Source: Triops longicaudatus
Taxonomy: Eukaryota; Arthropoda; Branchiopoda; Notostraca; Triopsidae
Length of the DNA: 64,000 nt
Direction: 5' to 3'
Assembly (NCBI GenBank): GCA_022885665.1
Contig: JAGQDJ010000013.1
Coordinates: forward strand, 1 to 64,000
Within the stretch, counting starts at the first letter, position 1. Each line of letters starts with the position of its first letter. The position numbers and the translations under genes are program-made. Below, one piece after another: positions 9,613 through 22,180 of the stretch. The notes below the pieces were generated by a model, which was not told the DNA's origin, did not search any database, and saw only the letters and a program-made list of their open reading frames with translations.

Positions 9613-11533
9613 ATGGGAAAAACGCATAAAGTTGTGGTATGTGGGGCTAGAGGCATTGGAAAGACGGCTATTCTCACGCAGCTTATATATGGCAACGTAA
9701 CCAAGGAAATGGTATAGCAACGAATTTCTAGATAGTATGTATAGTTCTCTGCAGATCTCATGTCCTTGACTATAGTCTCAGTTACACAACTAGCTACTAT
9801 TGTAGGCCTGTGTCCAGGGGCGCCTCTAGTGGTCCGCGCATGATCGCTCTAGTGACAAGATTGCGATACTAAAATGTAGTCTATTAAAAACTGGTATAGG
9901 GGTAGGTGGTAATGCGATCACGCTTCACCCGTTTCGGTATTTTTTGGTTATACTCTCATCTGTTTATTTGTTTCCTAAGCCCACTCAGTGTGTAAAACTG
10001 CATTTAATTTGTAAGCAAACTTTCCTGAAACGTGATCTGAGCCTAGTGTAAGCTGACTTAACTAACCTAACCAAATTAAACCTAGCAAAACTGGCCCACC
10101 TTTTACATTATCTTCCTCGCCTTTTTATACGCGCCCATTTAAATGCTGTAAATTTTGTTAAATAAGAGAAATTAGGTTACATTTTGTTATATCTAGTTAG
10201 GTTTAATTATGTTTCATTAGGTTAGGATGGGAAAACTAGGAATCGAGCGGGGAGCGGCGTAACCGAAAAGTAGCCTAGTTTCTTTCCTGTTGAGCTTGGT
10301 CTTTAAGGCTCCGTTATACACAACTTTCAAATTAAAAAAATAATAATAAAAGATAGGGACATCGCTCCCTGTTCGGAGAGTAGATCTGTTATTCTATCTA
10401 ACAGCAAACGGTGAATGAAGTCAAAAGAGTAGTTGGATAGAGCACATCCCAATATTGCCATACAAAACCATAAATTTTCAGACAAGATATTAAAAAACTA
10501 CCTAACGGATTTCGTTTTTCTTTATGCCCTGAAATTTTGAAAAAAAAATCAGACCTAACACCAGTTTACCTGATTTTTCCGTGTAATAAAAAAGTAGCAG
10601 AAATTCAACCGTACTTTACAAATTTAGTAAATGCTTGTTGAAAAAAACTCACTGATGCATTAGACATCTCCAACATCAATATTACAGTCACAACGTTTTA
10701 TTTTTTTCTATCATTCTTACATTACGATATGTGAAAATTCCGTTATAATCGTACAAGGGGTTTGTATATACCGGGGCCTTAAGCTATGTGCAGTTCCGTG
10801 TCTATGCGTGGGATGTTTTTGAAAATTTTTTTGACTTGAAAGCGAACTTTCTTGCATAAAACTAATCCCATTGAACTTTGATTTTACTCTGTCAGCTATA
10901 TAGTATAGCTACACAGAATTTGTCCGTATAACTAGGGTCTAAACCCCCCTCTATGTGAACATACGGCAAGTAGATTGTTCGATGCAGTAATTGCGGTACT
11001 TTCAATTAAGCGAGTAATAATTGAGTTATCTTAACCAGGTGTTTTATCCAACAGTTGAAGATGTTTATGCAGCTACAGTGGAAACGGATCGAGGGGGTAG
11101 AGAAATTCTCCGATTTTACGACACAACTGGTTTATTAGTGCAGCCGCGTACTCGGGAGCAAGCTGAAATTCCTCGGCATTTGATCGCCGTGGCGGACGCT
11201 TATGTTCTGATGTATGCTGTCAACAGTCAGGAGTCGTTTTACCTCATGGACGCGATTAAAAAAGACATAGATAAGAATCGGGAAAAGAAGGAAGTCGTTT
11301 TTCTAGTTCTTGGCACGAAACTGGACTTGGTTGAAGAACGGCAAGTTGATTATACTCTAGCCTGTTCGTGGGCAGCTAAGGAACGTGTTAAACTGGCAGA
11401 AGTTTCCTTGTACGATACCCAATCTTTACTAGAACCCTTTGTATATTTAGCATCCAGAATCAGTCCCCCGCCACCAAAATCCACTTTTCCTCAGTTACCG
11501 CAACTTAACATGGTCCGCAAAACCAAGGAATAA
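9613..11533 (+). CDS. NKIRAS: NF-kappaB inhibitor-interacting Ras-like small GTPase (kappaB-Ras)
   Basis: Two exons, 9613-9711 and 11039-11533, join at phase 0 (KEM|VFYPT) into 197 residues, close to the ~192 of vertebrate NKIRAS1/2. Exon 1 carries the P-loop GARGIGKT. Exon 2 has ETDRGGREILRFYDT in the switch II position, LGTKLDL as the N/TKxD-type guanine motif, and the family-specific LLEPFVYLAS near the end. Where typical Ras has Gly12 and Gln61, kappaB-Ras proteins deviate, and here the second P-loop position is Ala and no DxxGQ is present. In vertebrates these proteins bind IkappaB (the insect counterpart would be Cactus), slow its degradation and restrain Ral. There is no C-terminal CAAX box, as in the family. 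The intron (1327 bp) houses a repeat element. Confidence 0.92.
9882..10292. mobile_element. Terminal-inverted-repeat element inside the NKIRAS intron (family A, copy 1)
   Basis: The left end TATTAAAAACTGGTA and the inner block TTTCGGTATTTTTTGGTTAT are mirrored at the right by TAACCGAAAAGTAGCCTAGTTTC. The interior contains AACCTAACC on the left and TTAGGTTAGG on the right. The same order of blocks recurs at about 21778-22180 and 35875-36125. No coding capacity, so probably a MITE. Ends are approximate. Confidence 0.6.
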
Positions 11534-12111
11534 TACTTTCACTCGTTAAAATACTTTCATTTATTCCTCGTACTTCACTCTCTACAGGCTACTTAAATCA
11601 AGGATGAGTATACCGTGTTTTGTTATTTTTCATTTCCCAGTGTGTTGTATATTTAAAAGCGGATTACATTCCTTTTAATCATGAACTCAAATACGACGCA
11701 CCGGTTGTCAAATGTAGAAATGCCTTTATCTAATGTTCTTTAGTACAATATTGAAATCAAATACGTTTTAGCCCATCGGTGGTTCTTGTATTGTGCACAA
11801 TGTTTAGAAACTTCCAGATCATACGTGTTCTATTGCCCCGTGAAGTTAGTGCGCATGAGAAATATGTAGGTGATAGCCTATTTATCCTATATTAGGGACT
11901 CATCCAGACATGTGTTTGTAACGACTGACATCTTGCCATTTTCGTCCGTGAAAGGGTGGGCTTCTTCACGGTGTTTTAACACTGGTAATAAGATTTTTGA
12001 AACACCCGTTTTCGTACGCGCCATCTCACATTGAAAGATATGTCGCAATCAGAAGCAGACAGTTGTTCACTGGATTGATACATTGCGTCATGAGATGAGG
12101 AGTGCCTCAAT
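11534..12111. other. 3' flank of NKIRAS, no gene seen
   Basis: AT-rich sequence after the stop. No further exon or RNA gene is supported up to the Tigger-like terminal repeat at 12112. Confidence 0.5.
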
Positions 12112-12399
12112 GGTGCCCCGTTTAACGAACGCTTTGTACTGGGAACCATTTATACAAAGAAATCGCGCGCGGGCGAAAAAATGGCTCACAGAACGAACTC
12201 AGCCTCTTCGAACGAACCGCTTAGGGTGAGCAAAAATGTTTTTAAAAAAATGGCAATTGCTTTTCCCAGTCTGCATGCGTGCATTACAGACAAGAATTTG
12301 GTTTCGCCACGCCAGTCCCCGAGAAATAGCCTGCTTGCGTATCTCTGTTTGACTACCTAGTTTTGGTTATATTTTTTTCCATTATAAGTGAGTACTTAA

Positions 12400-12690
12400 A
12401 TGGCACATGAGAATTCTGGTAATAAGAACAGAAAGATGATTTTTCTGACGAAGATGTCGATGAGCGCACTGACTCCTCTACGCTTACCGCAGCCATAAAT
12501 GAATTTACTATGAAATGGGAAGAAATTCAATCCCTAGCAAAAATGTGGGCATCCAATTCAGATTGAGGCGGAACCGATGCTTCGACGTATTCAACGGCAA
12601 CATGAACCGTATTAAAGAAGAGACAAAAGCAAGACACATTAGACGGTTTCTTCCGAAAAGTGTCGGACATGAAAACCAAAGCTGGGACGT
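12400..12690 (+). pseudogene. Decayed transposase C-terminus (Tigger/pogo type)
   Basis: Conceptual translation in one frame with in-frame stops shows an acidic stretch (DDFSDEDVDE), then WEEIQSLAKMWASNSD, and finally QDTLDGFFRK at 12630-12659. The QxxLxxFF core matches a PCNA-interacting peptide (PIP box), which the pogo transposase is known to carry at its C-terminus. Stop codons after the SNSD block and within the following 60 bases make it a pseudogene. The longer open frame that overlaps here reads mostly poly-Lys from the A run and is not a gene. Confidence 0.55.
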
Positions 12691-12694
12691 AAAA

Positions 12695-13235
<541 letters not shown>

Positions 13236-13497
13236 TAACCTACAGTGGTCTCGAGAGCCAGAAATAGAAAAAAAAACTTATTAATACATGCTTGAAATAT
13301 ATATTAGACAGTCAGTATATTTTTGGTATTTTTTCTGGTTTCCTTAAATCAACTTTATATTTCAGTCTGGGATAAGGAACGGATTAAAACGATATCCATT
13401 GAATCTTATGGGAAGTAGCGTTTCTTATAACGAACACTTCTTACACCAAACGCCGTCTATGAACGGATTAGGTTCGTTAAACGGGGTACCTCTATAT

Positions 13498-14224
13498 AAA
13501 GTTCCTGTATTCACGGTGTCGAAATCCGCAGGCGAAATTTTTAAGACCACCTTTATTGGAGGCAAAACATTTCTCTAAAAGGGGGTTTTACTTGTTAAAG
13601 TCCGTCAAAATCATACATTTATTTGGTAAACTAATTCTAGTATTAGGCTTACCGTTATTCGTTGCTTTAATAACTCTCAGCGAATTTTCTTCTTCTTTTT
13701 TTCCCACAAGACAGTCGTTAAGAGAGCAAAAACAGCTATGGCGAGAGGTTTTAAACTGGGAGCGGCAATGCCGCTTTTAACAAGATTTAGGGCAAAATAT
13801 ACAATAAAGTCAGAACAATTTATCAGAAAGTTAGCTTCGAGCAATTAAAGTGACAAAACTATGTTAACGGGCGAAATTTAATTGTGAATTTGGAATAACT
13901 CAAAAACCTGTTCCATTCATGGTGCGAGCTTTAGTTTTCAGAATGGAAACTGTTGAAGCAGTTACTCCTGACAGCAATACTGAGCTATAACGTTTTAAAA
14001 GGTGGTAAAACAGAAAAAATACCTCATAGCTTAAGCAGATATATCAGCTTAATAATAATCAAGTTTCCCTTTATGCACAGTTGACCTAAATGACAAGTGT
14101 TTCTAATTTTTATCTTTCTTATTCGGACCTTTAGAATGCATCCCAACGTAATTTCAGTTCGTAGTTTTCCTTATTCGGGGAGTTTCTCCGGAACATGTCC
14201 CCTCCGAATAAGTTGTTTTGACTG
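13498..14224. mobile_element. Terminal-inverted-repeat element (family C, longer copy)
   Basis: It starts AAAGTTCCTGTATTC next to the Tigger-like right end and finishes CCGAATAAGTTGTTTTGACTG. Colinear blocks are shared with 16029-16522, including GACGAAATTTTT/GGCGAAATTTTT, AAGAGAGCAAAAA and ACTGGGAGCG. It is about 727 bp and lacks the first few bases (CAGTC) of the left terminus seen in the other copy. Non-coding. Confidence 0.6.
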
Positions 14225-16028
14225 CACATCGGAGGCAAAATTCAGTTAGTAATCTGGAAGATTTATTACACTCCGAAGTCTAAGGTGAGCAAAATGAGTT
14301 GAGGAGAGCTTTGAAAATCATTGATGGTAGGGAAGTTAAAATCACTGCTGTTCAGCAGTGACTTCACCGCGGTAACTTAATAATTTCCAATCCGCACAGA
14401 AAATCGTGGTCCATATCCGCGCTTATGTCCGTTGTACAATTTACGACTTTATTATACGGAAAGAGAATTTTTTCCATTCATCTGTATGATTTCAGGATTT
14501 TTCATCGACTATTCATCGACTTGCGATTAAAACGCCACGAAAATTTAACTTAGAAACTAACAATCCCTCAAAGATGAAAACTCTGTGGACCTACAAGTGT
14601 AAAAAATAGACTGCACGAATTGCAAAGAAGTGCGACTGTGAAAAGGGGTATAAATTTGAAGGCATAATTTCTTCTTTTCTGCCTCTTTTTCGCCTGTTTA
14701 TCCTAAAATGACGGAAAAGATTTTTTTCAAAGAAAATCGTCGGACATGTTGAAGCTTATCCACATGAACAATGTCAATAAGGAATTTTTTTTAAAAAAAA
14801 AATATTTCTGAATTTTTGTATTGCGCTTATTTGTTCGCATTCAAAATTATACCTGTGTGAGGTAACTCTGAACGCGTATTTTAACAACAAAATACCCACA
14901 CATGCCACAACGGAAGTAAAAATTCAATAGCATATCAATTCTGCAGGGTGATCTACGGACGTGCGGAACCAATTATTTTTTCTTGTTTCGCTTTCACTAA
15001 AAAGTTAGCCGAAATGTAGAAGAAAAACTAAACGTTTTGATAAAACTAGCTGATTGACAGGATTCAGTGATCAAGCCTTCTAGCTCGCTCATCTTTTGTA
15101 TTGGAAAACCGATAAGTCTCAGTGGACTCCCTTACTGGTTTTTATTGCGAACATAGTGACAACTAGGTTTATTCATTTAAATTCAAGTACAGTAATTTAG
15201 AAGATTAAAATTTAGCGAACAAGAAATCTTTGTCATTGTCAAAGAGACCAAAGGAAAATATACGGTTCCTTGAAACTTATTGCTGTCTTAAAGTTTCTTT
15301 TATTGTGTTAATTCTATGAAAGTTTAGAATAACATCGAATAAAGCGAAAATAACTTGGGCATTTGAAATACCGTTTACTTGGTACAAGATATACTCGTAA
15401 GAAAGGAGGTTGGCTACAACGGAGAGTAGACTATAGTACGTAGGTTCAAGGTATGACCCCAAACTCATGTGTAAGTCTGCACTCTGACAGCGTCCGATAC
15501 AAGGTATTCAGAACAGTAATTTCACTCACAATGGATACAGGTTTAGGCCCTGTAGCTACTGGCATTTTTTTTATTTAGTTACATGGTGCAATAGCGTTTT
15601 CATCTTTCGTATAATTGAACGAAAAGAAAATACAACTTTGAGTGCTACTGCTTCGCTGAGAACAGCACAGCCTCATACCCAGGTGGGAGTGTAGGGGTTC
15701 AACCCCTTCCTCCCGAACCAAAATCCTAGGTATGGCACTGCCTACATAAATAGATTTATTTAGTTATATGGCGCTGACTTATAGAGCAGTCTGTAACTTA
15801 ATGTGCTATGCAACGACGGCAGAAAAATTCTTTGCTTGTTCCGTGCAAGCCATAAAAACACTCTTCAAGCAGCTATGGTTGAAAGAAAAATAAAAAGCGA
15901 GGGTTGTTCTCTTGTCGGCAATATGCCGACAGGTTATTTTCTTACTTCTTATCTTATATTCCCTCTAGTTTGTATTTTTTAAATTAACCATCTGAACCAA
16001 AGAGTATTCAGACATGATGTAATTCAGA
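14225..16028. other. Gene-free stretch
   Basis: I see no coding exon. A family B repeat fragment occurs at about 15665-15750. Otherwise AT-rich unique-looking sequence. Confidence 0.5.
15665..15750. mobile_element. Family B repeat fragment
   Basis: CGAACCAAAATCCTAGGTATGGCAC here is the reverse complement of the left-end pattern of the element at 3344 (CCTAGCCAGGATTTTTGTTCG), with a C-rich block beside it in place of the G-rich one. Only one end is clear. Confidence 0.4.
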
Positions 16029-16522
16029 CAGTCAAAGTTCCTTATTCGAGTGTCACGTATTCGCAGTTTGGTATTCGTGGACGAAATTTTTGAGACCAAC
16101 TCTCTATTCGGGGCAAAATATTTCACTATTCGCGGATCGTTTTGGTCAAATCTTTTAAAATCCTATGGTTTTTGGGGCAAACTCATACCAATATTATGGT
16201 GTTTGGCGCTATAACATACTCCCCCCAGCGAAGTATGTTTTGCATAAGACAAGCATTAAGAGAGCAAAAAGCTAAGGCATGCTTTTGACTGGGAGCGATA
16301 GTAATGTTTTACACGATTTATTTAAAGACAGGCTTAACAACGATTAATTTTCCTGGGGACAAACTAAAGTTAAATGGCAATCCATTGTAATTTTATATTT
16401 ATTTTTCAGATTTTGGAACGCGTCCCTATCTTTCAGTATAATTTCCAAATCCTCGTGCATGGTTATCCTTTTCCTTAGATTTTCTCCCGAACGTATCCCC
16501 CCCGAAAGAGGAGCTTTGACTG
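16029..16522. mobile_element. Terminal-inverted-repeat element (family C, 494-bp copy)
   Basis: The left terminus CAGTCAAAGTTCCTTATTCG and the reverse complement of the right terminus (CAGTCAAAGCTCCTCTTTCG) agree at 17 of 20 positions. CAGT-type ends are common in pogo/Tigger-related elements, so this may be a non-autonomous relative of that superfamily. The right flank is TA, but the left flank is not clearly TA. No coding region. Confidence 0.7.
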
Positions 16523-18253
16523 TATAACATTTTACATCAAGGTCAAGGCACGTGACTACGTTTAAATTACTTTAAATAACCTCTTAAATTATTTTCTTAC
16601 ACAGTTCTAGTACATAGTCACATGAAAAGGCTAATGCTCTACAGTTATACAAGTTATTATTTTTTGCTATAAAGTTAAAGTAATCTTAACAAAAATTTTG
16701 TGTATGCTGGGTTTTTATTAGAACGATGTAACTTGACTTATGGGCAAAAATTGTCGTCATTTTTGTGTGTTAAGTTTTCTTTGGGAAGGTGCAATGATAC
16801 ATTTAGGGGCTTGATACTTATCTTCCAACGTTTAACAGTCTCTAACTTAATGCGCTACGCAATAAAGCCGGAAGAATTTCTTGAATAAAGTGAAATTGCT
16901 TTTTCCGTACAAGTCGTAAAAACACTTTTCCTGTCCGATGTTTGAAAGAAACGCCGCAAGGGCTGGTCCCTGTCGGCAATATGCTGCCACCTCTTGCCAC
17001 GGCGCTAAACGAGTAACCTGTTAAGTGTGCGTGGAGAACAGCGTCGGGCTTTAGTTGCCCGTCAGTTTCCGTGGCTATAGGATCAGTTAGGGTGTGCAAG
17101 AGTTTATTGTTGTGGCCTCTTGTCTAATACCAAGTGCCCTCCTCCCTTTAGCCATCACAACAATAACAGCTGGGGAGAGTTTCATTGTTGTGAGCCTTGG
17201 ATTTGCCACACCAATGTGGAGGCTAGTAAGGTAAGTGAGCATACTGTTGTATTATTGGTTTCACATGCGTGACAGGGTTTTATCATGAAGGCGCATAAAC
17301 AAACACCTGCTTCTTAAAGTTTGGCTGTCGTCAAACGCACAGAAGGCGTTGGTAGGTTAAGCAGACGGAATTGTAAACATAGACTTCAGGTTTGTAATGG
17401 ATTCTGGCAAAAGGGAAATTTTTTTATTTTGTTGGCATTTTGGTTCGTCGGTAGGTTATGTCTATGCTGTTTAATTATTCACATCTTATCTGGTATTCTT
17501 TATCCATAGTAAAGTAAATAAGTCAACGCAAAGTGATGAAATATTCAGAAAGCAGGCCTGGTATATTTCCTCCTCTTTCCGGATGCATAATTTAGGGAAA
17601 TGAAAAATGCACCAAACTTTCATAGTAAAAAGTACTCTAAAAAGAGCAAATAAAGGGGAGCGAAGGAGACCGAAAAGTTGATAAAAGAGCAAATAAAAAT
17701 GAAATAAGGGAAGAAGAATTTGATTCCTCCTCCCTTTGCCTCCTTCATTCGAGTCCTTTTTAGAAATTTTACTCGTGTCAATAAAACCTTATATTTGACG
17801 TATGACTCATCACAGCCCTCCCCTTTAGTTTCTTTTTCGGCTGCCAACGTCTGTCATCTTTCAATTTTTAAAACACATACAATCTCTCCCTCGCTTTTAC
17901 ATTACTCCCTCTTCAACCCTTTCATTTTACCAATGCATGTTCAACCCCTTTTGAAAGGGGAAAAGGGGCTTATAAAACCTTAAAAGCTCGTGCACGGACT
18001 ATTTAGTTATGCAAAACTGACAAAGCATATCCAGCATTCTGGACTGACCTTAAAGAGTCCCTGAAAACTCCCCGATTGGATTGTTAGTAAAACGGAAGAC
18101 TTGTACTTTTACTATTCCTTTATGAGGTGCATTATGTATTACGCACGCTACCGACAAATGTCCAAACGAAGAAGCTGCTTGAATTGACCTACCAGCGGCT
18201 ATAACTAAAGATTGCCGAGGTCCAGCGTAGGACTGAGCAAACCACTTTCACTT
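16523..18253. other. Gene-free stretch
   Basis: No supported gene. Short open frames here lack recognisable domains. Confidence 0.5.
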
Positions 18254-18530
18254 GCCCGATTCCGTCCTACGCGCGCCCGAGCACGTCTTCGCTCAAGAGC
18301 CGTAGCCGGGTTTCCCCCAAATTTCCGTCTTCGGTCACCAGTCTTCCCCGGTTTTGTCCCACACATGACGGGGGAAAGTAGACACTGGCTAGCCGTGGTC
18401 GGGGCTTCTGACTTCACCGCTGTAAGGCTGCTAAGCTTCCCCGGTTTTGTTCGATTTGTGCCAGCGAGTGGGTGACGCCTGGCAAACGGGTTTTCCGCTG
18501 TGCGGCCACTAGCCGCAACGCTTCCCGGCT
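18254..18530. repeat. Diverged ~92-bp tandem repeat, cluster 1 (three units)
   Basis: Units begin at 18254, 18346 and 18439 with [C/G]CCCG[G/A]TT[T/C][T/C]GT, so the period is 92-93 bp. The first two units also share an internal AGCCGT at offset 43-44. The block is GC-rich compared with its surroundings. A second cluster with the same start motif and internal word lies at 28767. Open frames crossing this block have no known domain and are probably by-products of GC content. Confidence 0.65.
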
Positions 18531-21500
18531 TCATCATCACATTCGCACCGGAGCTAGTTTACCCTTTTTTCTTCGGTGCTGCACGCCCTTGGCGTTGCCT
18601 TTACAAGTCATATTAAGCGTCCCTTTTCTCTTATTATCGTTCTCCTTTGGAGCCCTGGCAGTTTTTTTTCCTCTTCCTTGCCTTGAAAGAGCTGTTACAA
18701 CCATTTATCAAGAGTTTGAAGTCGAATAAAGCGAAGAGCGTCGGTCCGTTCGTCTGTTTGCCTATTCTCAGCATCCTCCTTCCTCACCTCCTTTTCTTCC
18801 TCCCTTGTACTTTAGCCTTTTCCCTAACATCTGATTACACATGCCATCCTCTTGCCACCCTGTTACTTACTGCAATCGCAATTCACTTGTGCACTCGCAC
18901 GCGAACTTGAAATCCCACCCTTTCACTCGCCTCCTCGTCGTTCTGGATCTGGTCCACTCTTATGAGAAATTGCATCGCGTCGTTTGGCGAGCTCTTATTA
19001 AATATCTGCAAGGCAATGTTAGAAACGAGGACACGTTTTGAAAATAATACAAAATTCCGTCATTTCTGGGAAATGGGAAGCAGCACAAAAATATAAGGCA
19101 GAAATGGATTACAAGACAAGAAAAGTAAAGGAAGTGAAGGGAAAAGGCAAGGTTTATTTATAAGCCAACTTATCCAAATAATTCATAAGGGACGCTTTGG
19201 TGGGAGGGGGCGGTAGAGGGCGAGGTCCTCTTTTTCCAGCTTTACCAAACACAGAGCTTCGCTGGGCATGTTTCCATGAAAAACAAAGTATTCGATCTTC
19301 GCTCTATCCTCTCTTTTTTTCTTCGAGGGATGTGGTACGTTATTTTCTAAGTTTCGTTTCGCCCCCGGGTAAAACTTTTTCCCGAGTCAAGTCAATGATG
19401 GATTCGCTCCCTCAGCTGAAAGTTTGTTATATGACGCAGGGTGGCGTTCGTAAAATAAAGAATACGAGAGCAGAGTTTCTGAAAGGAGTTGGGAGTATAT
19501 TTTTAATTTTTCCAATCTTTCGCTAGAAAAATTAAAATGAATAAAAACATGGAAATACATAATATTAGAAAAATATGAATAGGAGTGAAAAATGAAGAAT
19601 GCCTAAAGCATGAAAAAATAATAACATGAAAGGAAAAAATATAGGTAGAAAAGTTTGTTGTTAGAAGTTCCGGGAAAAGACAGTTTGTAATAAAGGATAC
19701 GATAAACAGTCATGCAAGATTTATCACAGGATGATTATCTTAGAATGCAGAAGTAAACAAAACTGTGAAGTAGATAAAAGTAAGAAATATAAATATTGCA
19801 CAAAGTATCGGAGAAAAATTTTAGAATTTATCTTGTCTCGTCATCTCTTCGCTCGCCTTAGCTTGCGTTTCCGCAACGTTCTTTCCATCATCACAAGAGG
19901 GTTGTGAAATCTAAGGAGAAAGGGGGTGGGGATTTTCTTGGGGGGCGTGTTCTAAAACCAGAGGGGAAGAAAGAAGGAGAGGGGTCGTAAAAACGTATTT
20001 CTGGCTTAAGGGGGTGGAGTCAAGCGTTCTTACGTCGAGGAAGAAGACAGCATCAGCAGTGGCCGAGTACGTGAGGGAGGCGAAGGGTGGAGGGTGAGAA
20101 AGATTATGACCGTCTTTTATGCGAAAAAGCGAAGAGCTAATTTCCTTGTGGCGGGACGAAGTAAAGAAAAAAGGTGGCCTGGAGGGGTGGGGGGATGTTA
20201 AGTTGGCAACATTGGTGAAGTAAAGAGTACTGGACGTAGACGACGAACAGAGTACTGTACGTAAAGAGTACGTACCAGTACTTTACTTTACTTTCCCATA
20301 TCGGTACAGGCAAAAGGGAGCCAGTTGCAGTTTTAATGGCCGGCCCCTGGGGGTATTAGAAGAGTTAGTGAAAATGTCTCTGGTACACATTTTATAGAGG
20401 AGGGTGGAAAAGGGGGGTGGGTTTCGAGATCAAGAAGAAGTAAGGCTGTGTGTGTAAAGACAGGGTGGCGGGAGCACGAAATAAGATTCGGGTGTAATCA
20501 AAATGAGGAAATTGGTTAGTTTGCTAAGAAAGCTTCAAGGGGGAGCTCTCGCGGGGGGTTAGAAATATGTATTTCTGCGAAGTGGGAGAAGAGAGAAAGA
20601 GTAAAGTGGAGAAAAGATATGCGAGAGAAGACAGGAAATGAGATGGAAAGAGGGCTAATTGGCAAGTTTTTGGAGACCCAAGTCGGCAAGCTTGAAGGTA
20701 AGAAAAATAGATATGTGAAAGAGGGCAGAAATTGTAAGTAATTTGCATCTAGGGGTGACCGGCGAGTAACATCGAAACAGAATTAGCTGCCGAAACCCAA
20801 AGTGTATGCTAGGTGAGTGGTTAGGTGTTTCTGAAGTATTGTCGTATTCCTGCAGACGATTTTGAGGACTGGGAAGCGGCACGAAAAGCTCACATAATCT
20901 CCCAAGATTGGAGTAAAAGAATCTAGGAGTATTTGAGACACATGTGGACAGATTACTGCAGTAGACTCGTATGACTTCAGTTATTAATGAGTCAGCGCAA
21001 GTAACAAGTTAGGAGACTTCGCATAGTAGTTTTTAGACTAATTTTAGACTAATTTTCATGAAATTCATAAATTCAAACAGTAGATTACTGCAGTAATCTT
21101 CAGTTACAAGCCTAGCGTAGATGAAAGTAGGTCGGAATGACGGCAGTGATGTTTTTTAATTTCTGCAACGTTGGATGCAATTTCAATGCTGGCTTCGATT
21201 GTTGGTATGGCAATTTATTTATAAAGTTGATAAGCTGTTCTGTTGGTATTTCTGCAGTAACTTGTCCATTAGTTATAGAGAAGTATTATTTCTTCGTCTG
21301 TAGCATTTATTTGACGGCTGGTTCGTTTCTCCGGACAGCTGAGCATTTGTGTGTCAAAATGCTGCTGACTTCTTACAGTTCTTTTTCTAATTTTTCCTTT
21401 CATTGGGTTCTGCAATACTCGGTTCACTTTCTTCATATTCGATTATTTGTATTGCTTTAGATTCATTTTTTCTCTCGGCTTGTTATATGACATTCCGTAT

Positions 21501-21777
21501 TTAGTGTTTCAAGTCATGGAAGATTGCAAAGATTCTTCCCGTTTCCTAATTTCTGACAGTTACTTTCCGTGCCATCTTTTCGTACCTCAATAGTTCTTCA
21601 AGTCATCTCTTCAGGTCTGCGTTCAGACTTCCTGTCTGCGTTCTTTATGTCGTCTGTGCCCTTGTACCTCATTGCTGCACGGAGTGGTCCACTAGAAGAT
21701 CTTTCTTTTCTTGGCACTAATTTCTATAACTTTTTATACCCCATCTACCATGTCCTTCATAAAAAGATCGGATCCTA
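18531..21777. other. Gene-free, purine-rich stretch
   Basis: Long G/A-rich tracts (about 19900-20500) and T/C-rich tracts (18540-18800). An imperfect hairpin lies at 20220-20291. No coding exon is supported on either strand. Confidence 0.5.
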
Positions 21778-22180
21778 GGTTAAAAAAGAACTGACATGAC
21801 GGTAGTGGTACTTTACGTGCTATTTGTACCAGTTTTTGGTACTTTTCGGTTATACCCCCCTTGATTTGCTTATTTTCTGAGCTCTTCTCATCGGAAAAAC
21901 TTCACCTAACTTACAAGTAAACATTTCTGAACGTAATCGGGGCCTGACCTGACTCCCTGATTAAACCTAACCTAACTAGCATATCTTTTACATGGATTTT
22001 CCTATGGTTTGCATTGGCGCACCGTGGTTATGTGCGTTGAATTTTGTTAAAATAAGTTAAGTTAATTTAGGTTGTTAGGTTTCGTTAAGTTAGGCTAGGT
22101 TTGGTTACGTTATGACGGGTAAACGAGGGGTCGAGGTGGGGGGGGGGGGGGGTACAGGACAGTACCTAGTTTTTTATTAA
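21778..22180. mobile_element. Terminal-inverted-repeat element (family A, copy 2)
   Basis: It shares with the copy at 9882 the blocks TTTTCGGTTATA, GATTTGCTTATTTT, ACATTTCTGAACGTAATC, TAAACCTAACCTAAC and GAATTTTGTTAAA in the same order. The right end reads GTACCTAGTTTTTTATTA, whose reverse complement matches the left end of copy 1. A run of 15 G sits at 22138-22152 inside the right arm. Confidence 0.65.
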
